Below, piece by piece: positions 1-8,313 of a stretch of DNA of 64,000 nt. Position 1 is the stretch's first letter; each line of letters begins with the position of its first letter. The position numbers and the translations under genes were made by a program. Under the pieces are notes generated by a model that saw only the letters and a list, made by a program, of their open reading frames with translations, made no database searches and had not been told where the DNA came from. The stretch lies in assembly GCF_024764775.1 (NCBI RefSeq), contig NZ_JALIGC010000038.1:62001-126000 (forward strand), read 5' to 3'. This DNA is from Scandinavium manionii (GTDB lineage Bacteria > Pseudomonadota > Gammaproteobacteria > Enterobacterales > Enterobacteriaceae).

Positions 1-1
1 G

Positions 2-457
2 GCGTTCCTGTTTGCCGCAATGTTCTGGTATCCGCTGCTCGAAACCGCACAGCGCATCACACAGGAAAGCGGTCTGGCCTATTTCGACGCATTCGCCATG
101 GCAATGAATGACGTGCTGGACGAAGCCTGCCGTTCGCTGGCGATCCCGAAACGTATTACCGCGCTGGTGCGTGATATCTGGCAGCTGCAGCTGCGTATGT
201 CCCGTCGTCAGGGTAAACGCGCATGGAAACTGATGGAGCATCCTAAATTCCGCGCAGCCTACGATCTGCTGGCGCTGCGTGCCGAAGCGGAAAACAACCA
301 TGAACTGCAACGTCTGACGCAGTGGTGGGGAGAATTCCAGGTGGCTGCACCACCGGCGCAGAAAGATATGCTCAACGGTCTGGATGAAGAACCGGCTTCG
401 CGTCGTCGTCATCGTCGTCCACGCAAGCGTGCGCCTCGTCAGGGCGGCACCGCGTGA
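2..457 (+). CDS. pcnB: Poly(A) polymerase I, C-terminal part (partial gene)
   Basis: Only the last 151 codons are present; the reading frame is open from base 2. PcnB adds poly(A) tails to RNA 3' ends and so marks them for decay; it also controls copy number of ColE1-type plasmids. The visible part is the C-terminal RNA-binding region of the class II nucleotidyltransferase family, ending in a very basic tail rich in Arg and His (about bases 400-450) as in E. coli PcnB. The catalytic head domain lies upstream of the window. The stop codon overlaps the GTG start of folK by 4 bp, the usual pcnB-folK arrangement. The call rests on recalled similarity plus the folK neighbour. Confidence 0.93.
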   Translation, partial: AFLFAAMFWYPLLETAQRITQESGLAYFDAFAMAMNDVLDEACRSLAIPKRITALVRDIWQLQLRMSRRQGKRAWKLMEHPKFRAAYDLLALRAEAENNHELQRLTQWWGEFQVAAPPAQKDMLNGLDEEPASRRRHRRPRKRAPRQGGTA

Positions 458-933
458 CACGCGTTTATATCGCCGTCGGCAGCAATCTGGCTTCACCGCT
501 CGATCAGGTGAACGCGGCGATTGCGGCCCTGGGCGAAATCCCGCAAACCGCCGTTGTGGCGGTTTCGTCGTTTTATCGCACGCCGCCGCTGGGTCCGCAG
601 GATCAGCCTGACTATCTCAATGCCGCCGTGGTGCTGGATACCGACCTCGAACCAGAAGCGCTGCTGGATAACACCCAACGCATCGAACTCGAGCAGGGCC
701 GCACCCGCAAAGCCGAACGCTGGGGACCGCGCACGCTGGACCTCGACATTATGCTGTTTGGTGAGCTGACGCTGAACACCGGGCGCCTGACCGTGCCGCA
801 TTACGACATGCACAACCGCGGCTTTATGCTGTGGCCGCTGGCGGAAATCGCGCCAGACCTCACTTTCCCCGACGGCACCTCGCTGACAACGCTTCTGCAA
901 CGCCTTAACTGTACAAAACCTGCTCACTGGTAA
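454..933 (+). CDS. folK: HPPK, 6-hydroxymethyl-dihydropterin pyrophosphokinase
   Basis: 159 aa, against 158 in E. coli. It transfers pyrophosphate from ATP to 6-hydroxymethyl-7,8-dihydropterin, the step before dihydropteroate synthase in folate synthesis; cytosolic. The family signature WGPRTLDLDIMLFG is present near residues 90-103, including the two Asp of DLDI that bind Mg2+, and the N-terminal YIAVGSNL matches the family. The start is GTG at 454, inside the end of pcnB, giving a 4-bp overlap and probable translational coupling. No promoter is needed of its own. Confidence 0.96.
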   Translation: MTRVYIAVGSNLASPLDQVNAAIAALGEIPQTAVVAVSSFYRTPPLGPQDQPDYLNAAVVLDTDLEPEALLDNTQRIELEQGRTRKAERWGPRTLDLDIMLFGELTLNTGRLTVPHYDMHNRGFMLWPLAEIAPDLTFPDGTSLTTLLQRLNCTKPAHW

Positions 934-945
934 AGAGCAAAACCA

Positions 946-973
946 TTGCCCGCCTCAATGTGACTGATACAAT
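946..973 (+). promoter_or_regulatory. Candidate sigma-70 promoter for panBC
   Basis: TTGCCC (946-951) and TACAAT (968-973) are separated by 16 bp in the 75-bp folK-panB gap. The start point would fall near 980, leaving a short leader before panB at 1009. Read by eye from consensus only. Confidence 0.5.
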
Positions 974-1008
974 GCCGCAAGATTCGGCTTTCGTTATCAG
1001 GAAACGCT

Positions 1009-1800
1009 ATGAAACCCACCACCATCTCCCTGCTGCAGAAATGCAAACAGGAAAAGAAACGCTTCGCCACCATCACTGCCTATGATTTCAGCTTCGCGAA
1101 ACTGTTCGCCGATGCCGGAATCGACGTCATGCTGGTTGGTGATTCATTGGGTATGACCGTTCAGGGCCACGACTCGACGTTGCCTGTCACCGTCGACGAT
1201 ATCGCTTATCACACCCGTGCAGTGCGCCGTGGTGCGCCAAACTGCCTGCTGCTGGCTGACCTGCCGTTTATGGCTTACGCCACGCCGGAACAGGCGTTTG
1301 ATAATTCTGCCGTGGTCATGCGCGCCGGTGCCAATATGGTGAAGCTTGAAGGCGGGGCCTGGCTTGCTGCCACCGTAAAAATGCTGACAGAACGCGCCGT
1401 GCCGGTGTGCGGTCATCTCGGCCTGACCCCACAATCGGTTAACGTCTTTGGCGGCTATAAAGTGCAGGGCCGTGGCGACGCCGCACAAACCCTGTTTGAC
1501 GATGCGCTGGCGCTGGAAGCTGCAGGCATTCAGCTGTTGGTGCTGGAATGCGTACCGGTCGCGCTGGCGAAACGCATTACCGACGCGCTGACCATTCCGG
1601 TTATCGGTATCGGTGCCGGGAACGTCACCGACGGGCAAATTCTGGTGATGCACGACGCGTTCGGTATTACCGGCGGCCATATCCCTAAATTTGCGAAAAA
1701 TTTCCTGACCGATGCAGGCGACATGCGCGCCGCGGTGCGGCAGTATATTGCCGAGGTCGAGTCCGGAGTCTATCCGGGCGAAGAACACAGTTTCCATTAA
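1009..1800 (+). CDS. panB: Ketopantoate hydroxymethyltransferase
   Basis: 263 aa, the same length as E. coli PanB. It uses 5,10-methylenetetrahydrofolate to hydroxymethylate 2-oxoisovalerate to ketopantoate, the first committed step to pantothenate and CoA. Family motifs seen: TAYDFSFAKLFADAG near the start, VGDSLGMTVQGHDSTLPVT with the Mg2+-binding Asp, HLGLTPQSV, and GIGAGNVTDGQILVMHD. The ATG follows a CAGGAAACGCT ribosome site. panC begins 10 bp after the stop, so panB-panC form one operon. Confidence 0.97.
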   Translation: MKPTTISLLQKCKQEKKRFATITAYDFSFAKLFADAGIDVMLVGDSLGMTVQGHDSTLPVTVDDIAYHTRAVRRGAPNCLLLADLPFMAYATPEQAFDNSAVVMRAGANMVKLEGGAWLAATVKMLTERAVPVCGHLGLTPQSVNVFGGYKVQGRGDAAQTLFDDALALEAAGIQLLVLECVPVALAKRITDALTIPVIGIGAGNVTDGQILVMHDAFGITGGHIPKFAKNFLTDAGDMRAAVRQYIAEVESGVYPGEEHSFH

Positions 1801-1810
1801 GGAGTTTGTT

Positions 1811-2665
1811 GTGTTGATTATCGAAACCCTGCCGCTGCTGCGCCAGCACATCCGCCGTCTTCGTCAGGAAGGCAAACGCATCGCGCTGGTGCCCACCATG
1901 GGCAACCTGCACGACGGTCATATGAAGCTGATTGATGAAGCGAAAGCCGCTGCCGATGTGGTGGTGGTCAGTATCTTTGTGAACCCGATGCAATTCGACA
2001 GAGCCGACGACCTGGCCCGCTATCCGCGTACCTTGCAGGAAGACAGCGAGAAGCTGAACAAGCGTAAAGTCGATTTCGTGTTCTCCCCTGCCCCGGCGGA
2101 TATTTATCCGCAAGGCACCGATACTCAGACCTTTGTCGATGTGCCGGGCATTTCTACCATGCTGGAAGGTGCGAGCCGTCCAGGCCATTTCCGTGGCGTC
2201 TCCACCATCGTCAGTAAGCTGTTCAACCTGGTTCAGCCGGACGTCGCCTGCTTTGGCGAGAAAGATTTCCAACAGCTGGCACTGATCCGCAAGATGGTGG
2301 CCGACATGGGCTACGACATCGACATCATCGGCGTGCCAACGGTACGCGCGAAAGACGGTCTGGCCCTCAGTTCCCGTAACGGCTATCTCACCAGCGACCA
2401 GCGTAAAATCGCGCCGGGCCTGAGCAAAGTGATGAATGCCATGGCGGATAAACTACGCGAAGGCGATCGTGGTCTGGAAGAGATGATTACGCTGGCAGAA
2501 CAGGATTTAAACGAGAAAGGCTTCCGCGCCGACGACATTCAGATCCGCGATGCAGATACGCTTTTAGAGCTCTCAGACTCCAGCCAGCGAGCCGTTATCC
2601 TGATGGCGGCATGGCTTGGCCAGGCGCGTCTTATCGACAACAAAACGGTTGAATTAACTCTGTAG
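1811..2665 (+). CDS. panC: Pantothenate synthetase (pantoate-beta-alanine ligase)
   Basis: 284 aa, E. coli 283. It joins pantoate and beta-alanine with ATP to make pantothenate. Motifs: PTMGNLHDGH (HIGH-type nucleotide-binding loop, about residues 28-37), FVNPMQF, FGEKDFQQL and the KMSKS-like region LALSSRNGYL. The start chosen is GTG at 1811, preceded by AAGGAG at 1799-1804, because it gives the family N-terminus MLIIETLPLL; the frame stays open upstream into panB but that extension has no ribosome site. Unlike E. coli K-12, no yadD-type gene lies between panC and panD. Confidence 0.96.
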   Translation: MLIIETLPLLRQHIRRLRQEGKRIALVPTMGNLHDGHMKLIDEAKAAADVVVVSIFVNPMQFDRADDLARYPRTLQEDSEKLNKRKVDFVFSPAPADIYPQGTDTQTFVDVPGISTMLEGASRPGHFRGVSTIVSKLFNLVQPDVACFGEKDFQQLALIRKMVADMGYDIDIIGVPTVRAKDGLALSSRNGYLTSDQRKIAPGLSKVMNAMADKLREGDRGLEEMITLAEQDLNEKGFRADDIQIRDADTLLELSDSSQRAVILMAAWLGQARLIDNKTVELTL

Positions 2666-2769
2666 ACAGGGGTTAAAAAACGGGCAATACTGCCTATCGA
2701 TGTGGTGAATATATCCCCGGCCCTCTCGCCAAAGCGGAGTGGGGGCAACACAGCAACAAAGGTAAAGTT

Positions 2770-3150
2770 ATGATTCGCACTATGCTGCAGGGCAAGCTCC
2801 ATCGCGTGAAAGTCACTCATGCGGACCTGCATTATGAAGGCTCTTGCGCCATCGACCAGGATTTCCTCGACGCCGCCGGTATCCTTGAAAACGAAGCCAT
2901 TGATATCTGGAATGTGAACAACGGCAAGCGTTTCTCAACCTATGCCATCGCGGCAGAGCGCGGCTCGAAAATCATTTCCGTGAACGGCGCGGCGGCACAC
3001 AATGCTGACGTGGGCGACATCGTGATTATCGCAAGCTTTGTGACCATGTCTGACGCCGAGGCACGTACCTGGCGTCCAAACGTGGCCTACTTTGAGGGCG
3101 ACAACGAAATGAAGCGCACGGCGAAAGCCATTCCGGTTCAGGTCGCGTAA
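2770..3150 (+). CDS. panD: Aspartate 1-decarboxylase proenzyme
   Basis: 126 aa, same as E. coli. It decarboxylates aspartate to beta-alanine, which PanC then uses. The proenzyme self-cleaves between Gly24 and Ser25 (YEGSC here) to give the pyruvoyl cofactor on Ser25. The sequence is nearly identical to E. coli PanD through IDIWNVNNGKRF and FVTMSDAEARTWRPNVAYFEGDNEM. It is separated from panC by 104 bp and may have its own promoter. It meets yadE tail to tail with only 3 bp between stop codons; a GC-rich inverted repeat inside the yadE end (about 3161-3183) may stop transcription. Confidence 0.97.
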   Translation: MIRTMLQGKLHRVKVTHADLHYEGSCAIDQDFLDAAGILENEAIDIWNVNNGKRFSTYAIAAERGSKIISVNGAAAHNADVGDIVIIASFVTMSDAEARTWRPNVAYFEGDNEMKRTAKAIPVQVA

Positions 3151-3153
3151 GTT

Positions 3154-4401
3154 CTATCCTTGCGGCTGGTTGCTTATCAGCCGCGACATCGTCTCTAACG
3201 AATCCGTTCTTAAGATGTACAGGCGTTTCAGTAAGAACGGATTATCTCCCGGCTTCACCTTCCCTTTCACCGTCGTCACTGCCATATGAAAACCGGCGTC
3301 GTTCGCCGCCTGCACCGCCGTGGTGTTATAGCCACCAAACGGATAGGACAGATACAGCACGTGCGGGTTGAACTGCCCCAGCGCTCGGCGTGAACGTTCG
3401 AAATCAAACAAAATATTGTGATAGCTGCGGCTCAGCAAAATAGGCCGACGGTACGCGTCCACGCGGTGCAAAAAGTGGGTGTGCGACTGAACGTCAAACA
3501 CATCCTGAATCTGCCTCAACTCTGAAATGCTCATAAACTGCAGCGACTTAGGATCCCACTTCTGCGGATGACGCTTGATACGCGACGAGATGATGAACGC
3601 CGTGGCCTTGAAACCGTACTCTTTTAGCACCGGCCAGGCGTAGCGATTGACCGATTTCAGACCATCATCGAAGGTAATGACTACTGAACGAGCGGGTAAA
3701 TTCATCTTATTACGCACATAACCTTCGAGCTGGTACATCGTCAGCGTGGTGTAGCCCTGATCGCGCAGCCAGGTCATTTGGTTGCTGAATGCACGCACCG
3801 AGGTCGTCGTAGAGGTATGGCGAAAACGGGTGTTTTCTTCGTCGCGCAAAATGTGGTGATACGTCAGGATCGGAATGCCGTTATCCTGCTGCGCATCCAG
3901 GCTACTGACCCACGCCAGCCGGTTACCAATACGGATTTGAAACCAGGTCTGATTCAGACGGTCTTTCAGTTTGGCAATAATCGGGTAGCGGATATTGTCT
4001 GCCAGCACGCCAAACGGCGCACTGCCCAGATTTGGCGCGTTATACACCTTTGTATCCCGCCAGGTAACGAGATTCTGATTACTGAGCGGTTTGTTCAAAT
4101 CGCCGAGACTGTCTTCCACCCGCTGTTTACCCTGCACCGGCTCGAGATGACCTTTATCGATAAACCCGGTGCCAAAGCCAAAGCTGAATTCGTAGTAATC
4201 GGCCGCAGTCGGTACCACCGCGAGAATTTGCCCCTCTTCTACGGTTCCGACGGTGACGACGTCATTACCCACCTGTGCCCAGATTATGGCGTCTTCGGTG
4301 GTTTGCATGTAGCGGGCGGGCTGCCCATGTTGGCTTAACAAACTGGCAGTGGCACTGCCAGAAAGAAGGACTAAAAAAGAGAAAATAACGCGAATCAGCA
4401 T
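3154..4401 (-). CDS. yadE: Secreted polysaccharide deacetylase YadE
   Basis: 415 aa (E. coli YadE about 409). An N-terminal signal peptide is evident (MLIRVIFSFLVLLSGSATAS), so the enzyme is periplasmic or surface-bound. Residues about 25-170 look like an SH3-like or substrate-binding region. The C-terminal half is a NodB-type deacetylase: VITFDDGL carries the catalytic base and metal Asp, QSHTHFLH the metal His residues, and LSYPFGGYN the conserved Pro-Gly loop. Family members deacetylate poly-GlcNAc, chitin-like or peptidoglycan sugars; the substrate of YadE is not settled. It lies downstream of yadI on the same strand. Confidence 0.88.
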   Translation of the reverse strand: MLIRVIFSFLVLLSGSATASLLSQHGQPARYMQTTEDAIIWAQVGNDVVTVGTVEEGQILAVVPTAADYYEFSFGFGTGFIDKGHLEPVQGKQRVEDSLGDLNKPLSNQNLVTWRDTKVYNAPNLGSAPFGVLADNIRYPIIAKLKDRLNQTWFQIRIGNRLAWVSSLDAQQDNGIPILTYHHILRDEENTRFRHTSTTTSVRAFSNQMTWLRDQGYTTLTMYQLEGYVRNKMNLPARSVVITFDDGLKSVNRYAWPVLKEYGFKATAFIISSRIKRHPQKWDPKSLQFMSISELRQIQDVFDVQSHTHFLHRVDAYRRPILLSRSYHNILFDFERSRRALGQFNPHVLYLSYPFGGYNTTAVQAANDAGFHMAVTTVKGKVKPGDNPFLLKRLYILRTDSLETMSRLISNQPQG

Positions 4402-4462
4402 GCGCTCTAACCGGTGCGATATGAAGCGGTTAGTTTAACAAAAGTGCCATCAATACCAATGG

Positions 4463-4903
4463 TTAATTTGCATACAGGTCATGCAGCAGGACAAACGGGG
4501 GATTTTTTTGCTGTTGATGCCACAGACTGCTGGCATCGGGATAGCCTAAGGTCACGAAAGCATTACGAAATGCCTCGCTACTCAGTGTAGCGCGCAACGG
4601 TACCATTCTTTCAATAAGCGAATAGCTGATACCGGAAATGACTTCACAGTGGGAGTGTTTATGGCTCATTAGCGCGGCAACGCGATAGGGCGCGTCCCCC
4701 GCACTGTCGGTCAGAAAAATAACGCCATCACCGGAATCGGTTTCATGCAGCGCATCACACATCATACGACTGAGCATATTGGTGCTGAGACCGCGCCAGA
4801 AACTCACCACCCGGCACTGCGGCAATGGCCCAAATTTCTTTTCCAGACGATCCAGCAGCACCTGCGCCCTATCGTCATGACAGGTAATCACCCAACCCAA
4901 CAT
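4463..4903 (-). CDS. yadI: Stand-alone PTS EIIA, mannose family
   Basis: 146 aa, same as E. coli YadI. It resembles EIIA-Man/fructoselysine domains, cytosolic phosphocarriers that take phosphate from HPr on a histidine. The likely phospho-His is His9 in VITCHDD, where the family has it. No matching EIIB, EIIC or EIID gene is adjacent, so its partner is unknown; it may be an orphan or regulatory EIIA. Transcribed with yadE, 61 bp downstream. A REP-type palindrome separates it from yadH. Confidence 0.82.
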   Translation of the reverse strand: MLGWVITCHDDRAQVLLDRLEKKFGPLPQCRVVSFWRGLSTNMLSRMMCDALHETDSGDGVIFLTDSAGDAPYRVAALMSHKHSHCEVISGISYSLIERMVPLRATLSSEAFRNAFVTLGYPDASSLWHQQQKNPPFVLLHDLYAN

Positions 4904-4975
4904 AGCCCAGCTCCTTTGCAGGCAAGCAGTTTAGCGGAGTGAAGGTTCAGGAGGGGTGCGATTGATCAAGGTTTG

Positions 4976-5006
4976 AGGCCGGGCAACGGTACGCCGCCCG
5001 GCTAAA
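4976..5006. repeat. REP-type palindrome
   Basis: GCCGGGC and GCCCGGC arms surround a short centre (4978-5003) in the yadH-yadI gap. This is the usual REP form in enterics and may stabilise yadGH mRNA or weaken readthrough into yadI. Confidence 0.6.
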
Positions 5007-5013
5007 GACAGAC

Positions 5014-5784
5014 TTAGCTACGCAGTCCACGGCCACTCTGAATCAAGTACCAGCACAGGGCGTAGAACGCGGCGATAAACACGACCAGCACACCGACGGT
5101 GGTGAACAGCGGAACGTCGGAAATGCCGAGGAAGCCGAAGCGGAAACCGCTGATCATGTAGACAATCGGGTTCAGATGCGACAGCGCCTGCCAGAACGGC
5201 GGCAGCAGCGTCAGCGAGTAGAACACCCCGCCAAGATAGGTCAGCGGCGTCAGCACGAAGGTCGGGATCAGGCTGATATCATCGAACGTTTTGGCGAATA
5301 CCGCGTTCAGCAGGCCTGCGAGTGAGAACAGGATCGCCGTCAGCAGCAGCGTCAAACCAACGAACAGCCAGGAATGCACCTGGAACGGCACGAAGAACAG
5401 CGAAATCGCTGTCACCAGCACGCCGACGCACAGCCCGCGCGCCACGCCACCGCCGACGTATCCGGCGATAACCACGTGCGTTGGCACCGGGGCCACCAGC
5501 AGCTCTTCAATGTTACGCTGGAACTTAGCGCTGAAGAACGAAGAGGCCACGTTGGCATAGGCGTTGGTGATTACCGCCATCATTATCAGTCCTGGCACGA
5601 TGAACTGCATGTAAGTAAAGCCATGCATCTCGCCAATGCGCGAACCAATCAGGTTGCCGAAGATGATGAAATAAAGGGTCATGGTGATGACCGGCGGTAC
5701 CAGAGTCTGGATCCAGATGCGCATGAAGCGGTTAATTTCTTTGGCCCAGATACTTTTCAGCGCCACCCAATAGAGCTGCATCAT
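5014..5784 (-). CDS. yadH: ABC-2 type exporter permease YadH
   Basis: 256 aa integral membrane protein with about six predicted hydrophobic segments (for example LVPPVITMTLYFIIFGNLI, FIVPGLIMMAVIT and the C-terminal VGVLVVFIAAFYAL). It belongs to the ABC-2 family that moves drugs, lipids or polysaccharides outward. It pairs with the ATPase YadG, whose gene overlaps it by 4 bp. The substrate is unknown. Confidence 0.92.
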   Translation of the reverse strand: MMQLYWVALKSIWAKEINRFMRIWIQTLVPPVITMTLYFIIFGNLIGSRIGEMHGFTYMQFIVPGLIMMAVITNAYANVASSFFSAKFQRNIEELLVAPVPTHVVIAGYVGGGVARGLCVGVLVTAISLFFVPFQVHSWLFVGLTLLLTAILFSLAGLLNAVFAKTFDDISLIPTFVLTPLTYLGGVFYSLTLLPPFWQALSHLNPIVYMISGFRFGFLGISDVPLFTTVGVLVVFIAAFYALCWYLIQSGRGLRS

Positions 5785-6707
5785 GCCTGTTCTCCTGTCT
5801 TATTATGAACCAGCGTGACGAACAGCTCTTCCAGACGGTTGGCCTTGTTACGCATACTCAATACCTGCACGCCTTGCTCGCTCAGCTGAGCAAAAACGCT
5901 GTTGATCCCCTGCTCACGCAGCACTTCCACTTCAAGTGTTGAGGTATCGACCAGACGATACTGATAGCCTTCGAGGTGCGGCAGCGGGCTTTTCGCCGCG
6001 AGATCGAGAATGAAGGTTTCAGACTTCAGCTTCGACAACAGGTTTTTCATCGAGGTGTTTTCCACCAGCTGGCCGTGCTGAATGATGCCAATGTTGCGGC
6101 ACAGCATTTCAGCTTCTTCCAGATAGTGCGTGGTCAGAATGATGGTGGTACCTTTGTCGTTGAGATCTTTGAGGAAGCCCCACATTGAACGACGCAGTTC
6201 GATGTCGACGCCCGCGGTAGGCTCATCCAGAATCAACAGTTTGGGCTCGTGCATCAGCGCACGGGCAATCATCAGACGACGCTTCATACCGCCGGATAAC
6301 ATCCGCGCACGTTCGTTACGTTTTTCCCACAGATCGAGCTGTTTCAGGTACTTTTCGCTACGTTCAATCGCGTCTTTACGCTCTACGCCGTAGTAGCCCG
6401 CCTGGTTAACAACAATCTGTTGTACCGTCTCGAACGGGTTGAAGTTGAACTCTTGCGGAACCAGTCCGAGCTGGCGCTTGGCGTTGACCACGTCTTTCGC
6501 CAGATCGTAGCCAAATACATTTACCTGACCGGAGGTTTTGTTCACCAGCGAGCTGATAATCCCTATCGTCGTGGATTTCCCCGCACCGTTTGGGCCTAGC
6601 AAAGCATAAAAGTCCCCGGCTTCGACCGTCAGGTCAATGCCACGCAGCGCCTGAACGCCACCTGGGTAAGTCTTTTTAAGCTGTTTCAATTCAAGTGCAA
6701 TGGTCAT
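5781..6707 (-). CDS. yadG: ABC exporter ATP-binding protein YadG
   Basis: 308 aa. Walker A LLGPNGAGKST (about residues 34-44), the ABC signature LSGGMKRR, Walker B LLILDEPTAG and the switch His region TTHYLEEAE are all intact. The C-terminal third resembles the regulatory domain of CcmA/NodI-like export ATPases. It forms a membrane exporter with YadH, translated from the overlapping next gene. The ATG at 6705-6707 has GAGACACTGA upstream. It is divergent from can, with a 106-bp shared promoter region. Confidence 0.94.
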   Translation of the reverse strand: MTIALELKQLKKTYPGGVQALRGIDLTVEAGDFYALLGPNGAGKSTTIGIISSLVNKTSGQVNVFGYDLAKDVVNAKRQLGLVPQEFNFNPFETVQQIVVNQAGYYGVERKDAIERSEKYLKQLDLWEKRNERARMLSGGMKRRLMIARALMHEPKLLILDEPTAGVDIELRRSMWGFLKDLNDKGTTIILTTHYLEEAEMLCRNIGIIQHGQLVENTSMKNLLSKLKSETFILDLAAKSPLPHLEGYQYRLVDTSTLEVEVLREQGINSVFAQLSEQGVQVLSMRNKANRLEELFVTLVHNKTGEQA

Positions 6708-6813
6708 TCAGTGTCTCTTATTCAAATCTTGCAATCGATGTATGGTTTTAAATAAAGCCGAGTTGACCTATATTAGCGCAACGCACTTACTTGGTTACAG
6801 GTCATTAACCTCC

Positions 6814-7476
6814 ATGAACGACATAGATACACTCATCAGCAATAATGCACTATGGTCAAAAATGCTGAATGAAGAGGATCCTGGTTTCTTTCAGAAACTG
6901 GCACAGGCGCAGAAACCGCGCTTTCTATGGATTGGATGCTCAGACAGTCGCGTTCCAGCGGAACGTCTGACGGGTCTGGAGCCGGGTGAACTGTTTGTTC
7001 ACCGTAACGTGGCCAACCTGGTTGTCCATACCGACTTAAACTGTCTTTCCGTGGTTCAGTATGCGGTAGATGTGCTGGAAGTCGAACACATCATCATTTG
7101 CGGTCACTACGGCTGCGGCGGTGTCCAGGCGGCGGTTGAGAACCCTGAATTGGGTCTGATCAACAACTGGTTGCTGCACATTCGCGATATCTGGTTCAAG
7201 CACAGTTCATTACTGGGTGAAATGCCGCAGGAACGTCGCATGGACACCCTGTGCGAACTGAACGTGATGGAGCAGGTGTATAACCTCGGCCACTCTACGA
7301 TCATGCAGTCTGCCTGGAAACGTGGGCAGAAAGTGACGATCCACGGCTGGGCTTACGGCATTCATGATGGCCTGCTGCGTGACCTCGACGTCACCGCGAC
7401 CAACCGCGAAAGCCTGGAGCAGGGTTATCGCATGGCGATCTCTAACCTGCACACTCGCCACATCAATCACAAATAA
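6814..7476 (+). CDS. can: Beta-class carbonic anhydrase
   Basis: 220 aa, same as E. coli Can (YadF). It interconverts CO2 and bicarbonate, supplying bicarbonate to carboxylases at ambient CO2. Zinc ligands are Cys42 and Asp44 (WIGCSDSRVPAE) and His98/Cys101 (GHYGCGG). The start at 6814 is chosen because it gives the family N-terminus MNDIDTLISNN; the frame is open 114 bp further upstream and would run into the yadG start. Confidence 0.96.
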   Translation: MNDIDTLISNNALWSKMLNEEDPGFFQKLAQAQKPRFLWIGCSDSRVPAERLTGLEPGELFVHRNVANLVVHTDLNCLSVVQYAVDVLEVEHIIICGHYGCGGVQAAVENPELGLINNWLLHIRDIWFKHSSLLGEMPQERRMDTLCELNVMEQVYNLGHSTIMQSAWKRGQKVTIHGWAYGIHDGLLRDLDVTATNRESLEQGYRMAISNLHTRHINHK

Positions 7477-7483
7477 GCCTGTA

Positions 7484-7569
7484 AAAAAGCCGGGTAGCGA
7501 TTTCGCCTTACCCGGCCTACGACGGAGCATTCTTTAAGTCCGGTTCGCATTCGCGCAGCCGGGCTTTTT
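7484..7569. terminator. REP element within a bidirectional terminator (can/hpt)
   Basis: The can-hpt gap holds a REP palindrome GCCGGGTAGCG...CCCGGCCTAC (7489-7520) and a second hairpin (about 7541-7563) followed by TTTTTATTT. The outer arms AAAAAGCC (7484-7491) and GGCTTTTT (7562-7569) pair, so the structure can end transcription of both convergent genes. Confidence 0.65.
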
Positions 7570-7571
7570 AT

Positions 7572-8108
7572 TTACTCGTCTTGCGGTACCACTTTCCCGA
7601 CGTACGGCAGATGGCGATAACGCTGCGCGTAATCAATGCCATAGCCCACAACGAACTCATCAGGAATTGAGAAACCCACGAATTCCACCGGAACTTCAAC
7701 TTCGCGACGTTCTGGTTTATCGAGCAGAGTACAAATCGCTAAGGATTTCGGTCCACGCAGGCTCAGGATCTCACGGACTTTGGAAAGCGTGTTTCCGGAG
7801 TCGATGATGTCCTCAACAATCAGCACGTCTTTGCCGCGGATATCTTCGTCCAGGTCTTTAAGGATTTTCACATCACGGGTGGTCGACATACCGCTGCCGT
7901 AGCTGGAAGCCGTCATAAAATCGACTTCGTGGGGGACGTGCACTTCACGACACAGGTCCGCCATAAACATAAATGAGCCGCGAAGCAGGCCAACCAGCAC
8001 CATTTCGCTGCCGCTGTCCTGATAATGTTCGGTAATTTGACGGCCCAATTCGGCGATACGCGCTTTGATCTCCGCTTCCGGGATCATCACTTCAACAGTA
8101 TGTTTCAT
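7572..8108 (-). CDS. hpt: Hypoxanthine phosphoribosyltransferase
   Basis: 178 aa from the start chosen. It converts hypoxanthine (and guanine less well) plus PRPP to IMP/GMP in purine salvage. The PRPP-binding motif VLIVEDIIDSGNTL and the flexible loop SSYGSGMST are intact. Two in-frame ATGs exist: 8120 (MVSVMKHT) and 8108 (MKHT). The latter gives the length I recall for the E. coli protein; the former adds four residues, and neither has a strong ribosome site. Confidence 0.94.
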   Translation of the reverse strand: MKHTVEVMIPEAEIKARIAELGRQITEHYQDSGSEMVLVGLLRGSFMFMADLCREVHVPHEVDFMTASSYGSGMSTTRDVKILKDLDEDIRGKDVLIVEDIIDSGNTLSKVREILSLRGPKSLAICTLLDKPERREVEVPVEFVGFSIPDEFVVGYGIDYAQRYRHLPYVGKVVPQDE

Positions 8109-8237
8109 AACACTAACCATATGATTTCAGGGTCAATCTCTCAACCACGCGGGCCAGTGCCTGCGCCGTTGATCGGCAAGCCATGCAGTATACCAGTAAA
8201 ACCATTTATCGGGTGTATGAGATAAGAAAGTTCAATT

Positions 8238-8253
8238 TGTGATTCCGATCACA
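8238..8253 (+). promoter_or_regulatory. CRP-cAMP binding site, gcd promoter
   Basis: TGTGATTCCGATCACA is a perfect TGTGA-N6-TCACA palindrome. It covers the -35 position of the gcd promoter, centred near -32.5 from the predicted start, so it should repress gcd; E. coli gcd is reported to be negatively controlled by CRP. It also lies in the shared hpt-gcd region. Confidence 0.8.
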
Positions 8254-8271
8254 CTTGTTAAATCCTATAAT
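8243..8271 (+). promoter_or_regulatory. gcd promoter
   Basis: A consensus TATAAT lies at 8266-8271; the -35 (TTCCGA, 8243-8248) is poor and lies inside the CRP site, at 17-bp spacing. Confidence 0.6.
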
Positions 8272-8313
8272 TAATTGCTACTAAAAAATTAACAACATAC
8301 AGGTGTGCTTTCT

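Noticed and set aside
1712..1810. Upstream extension of panC into panB
   Set aside because: The GTG at 1811 has a good ribosome site and gives the conserved N-terminus; the extension is just open frame inside panB.
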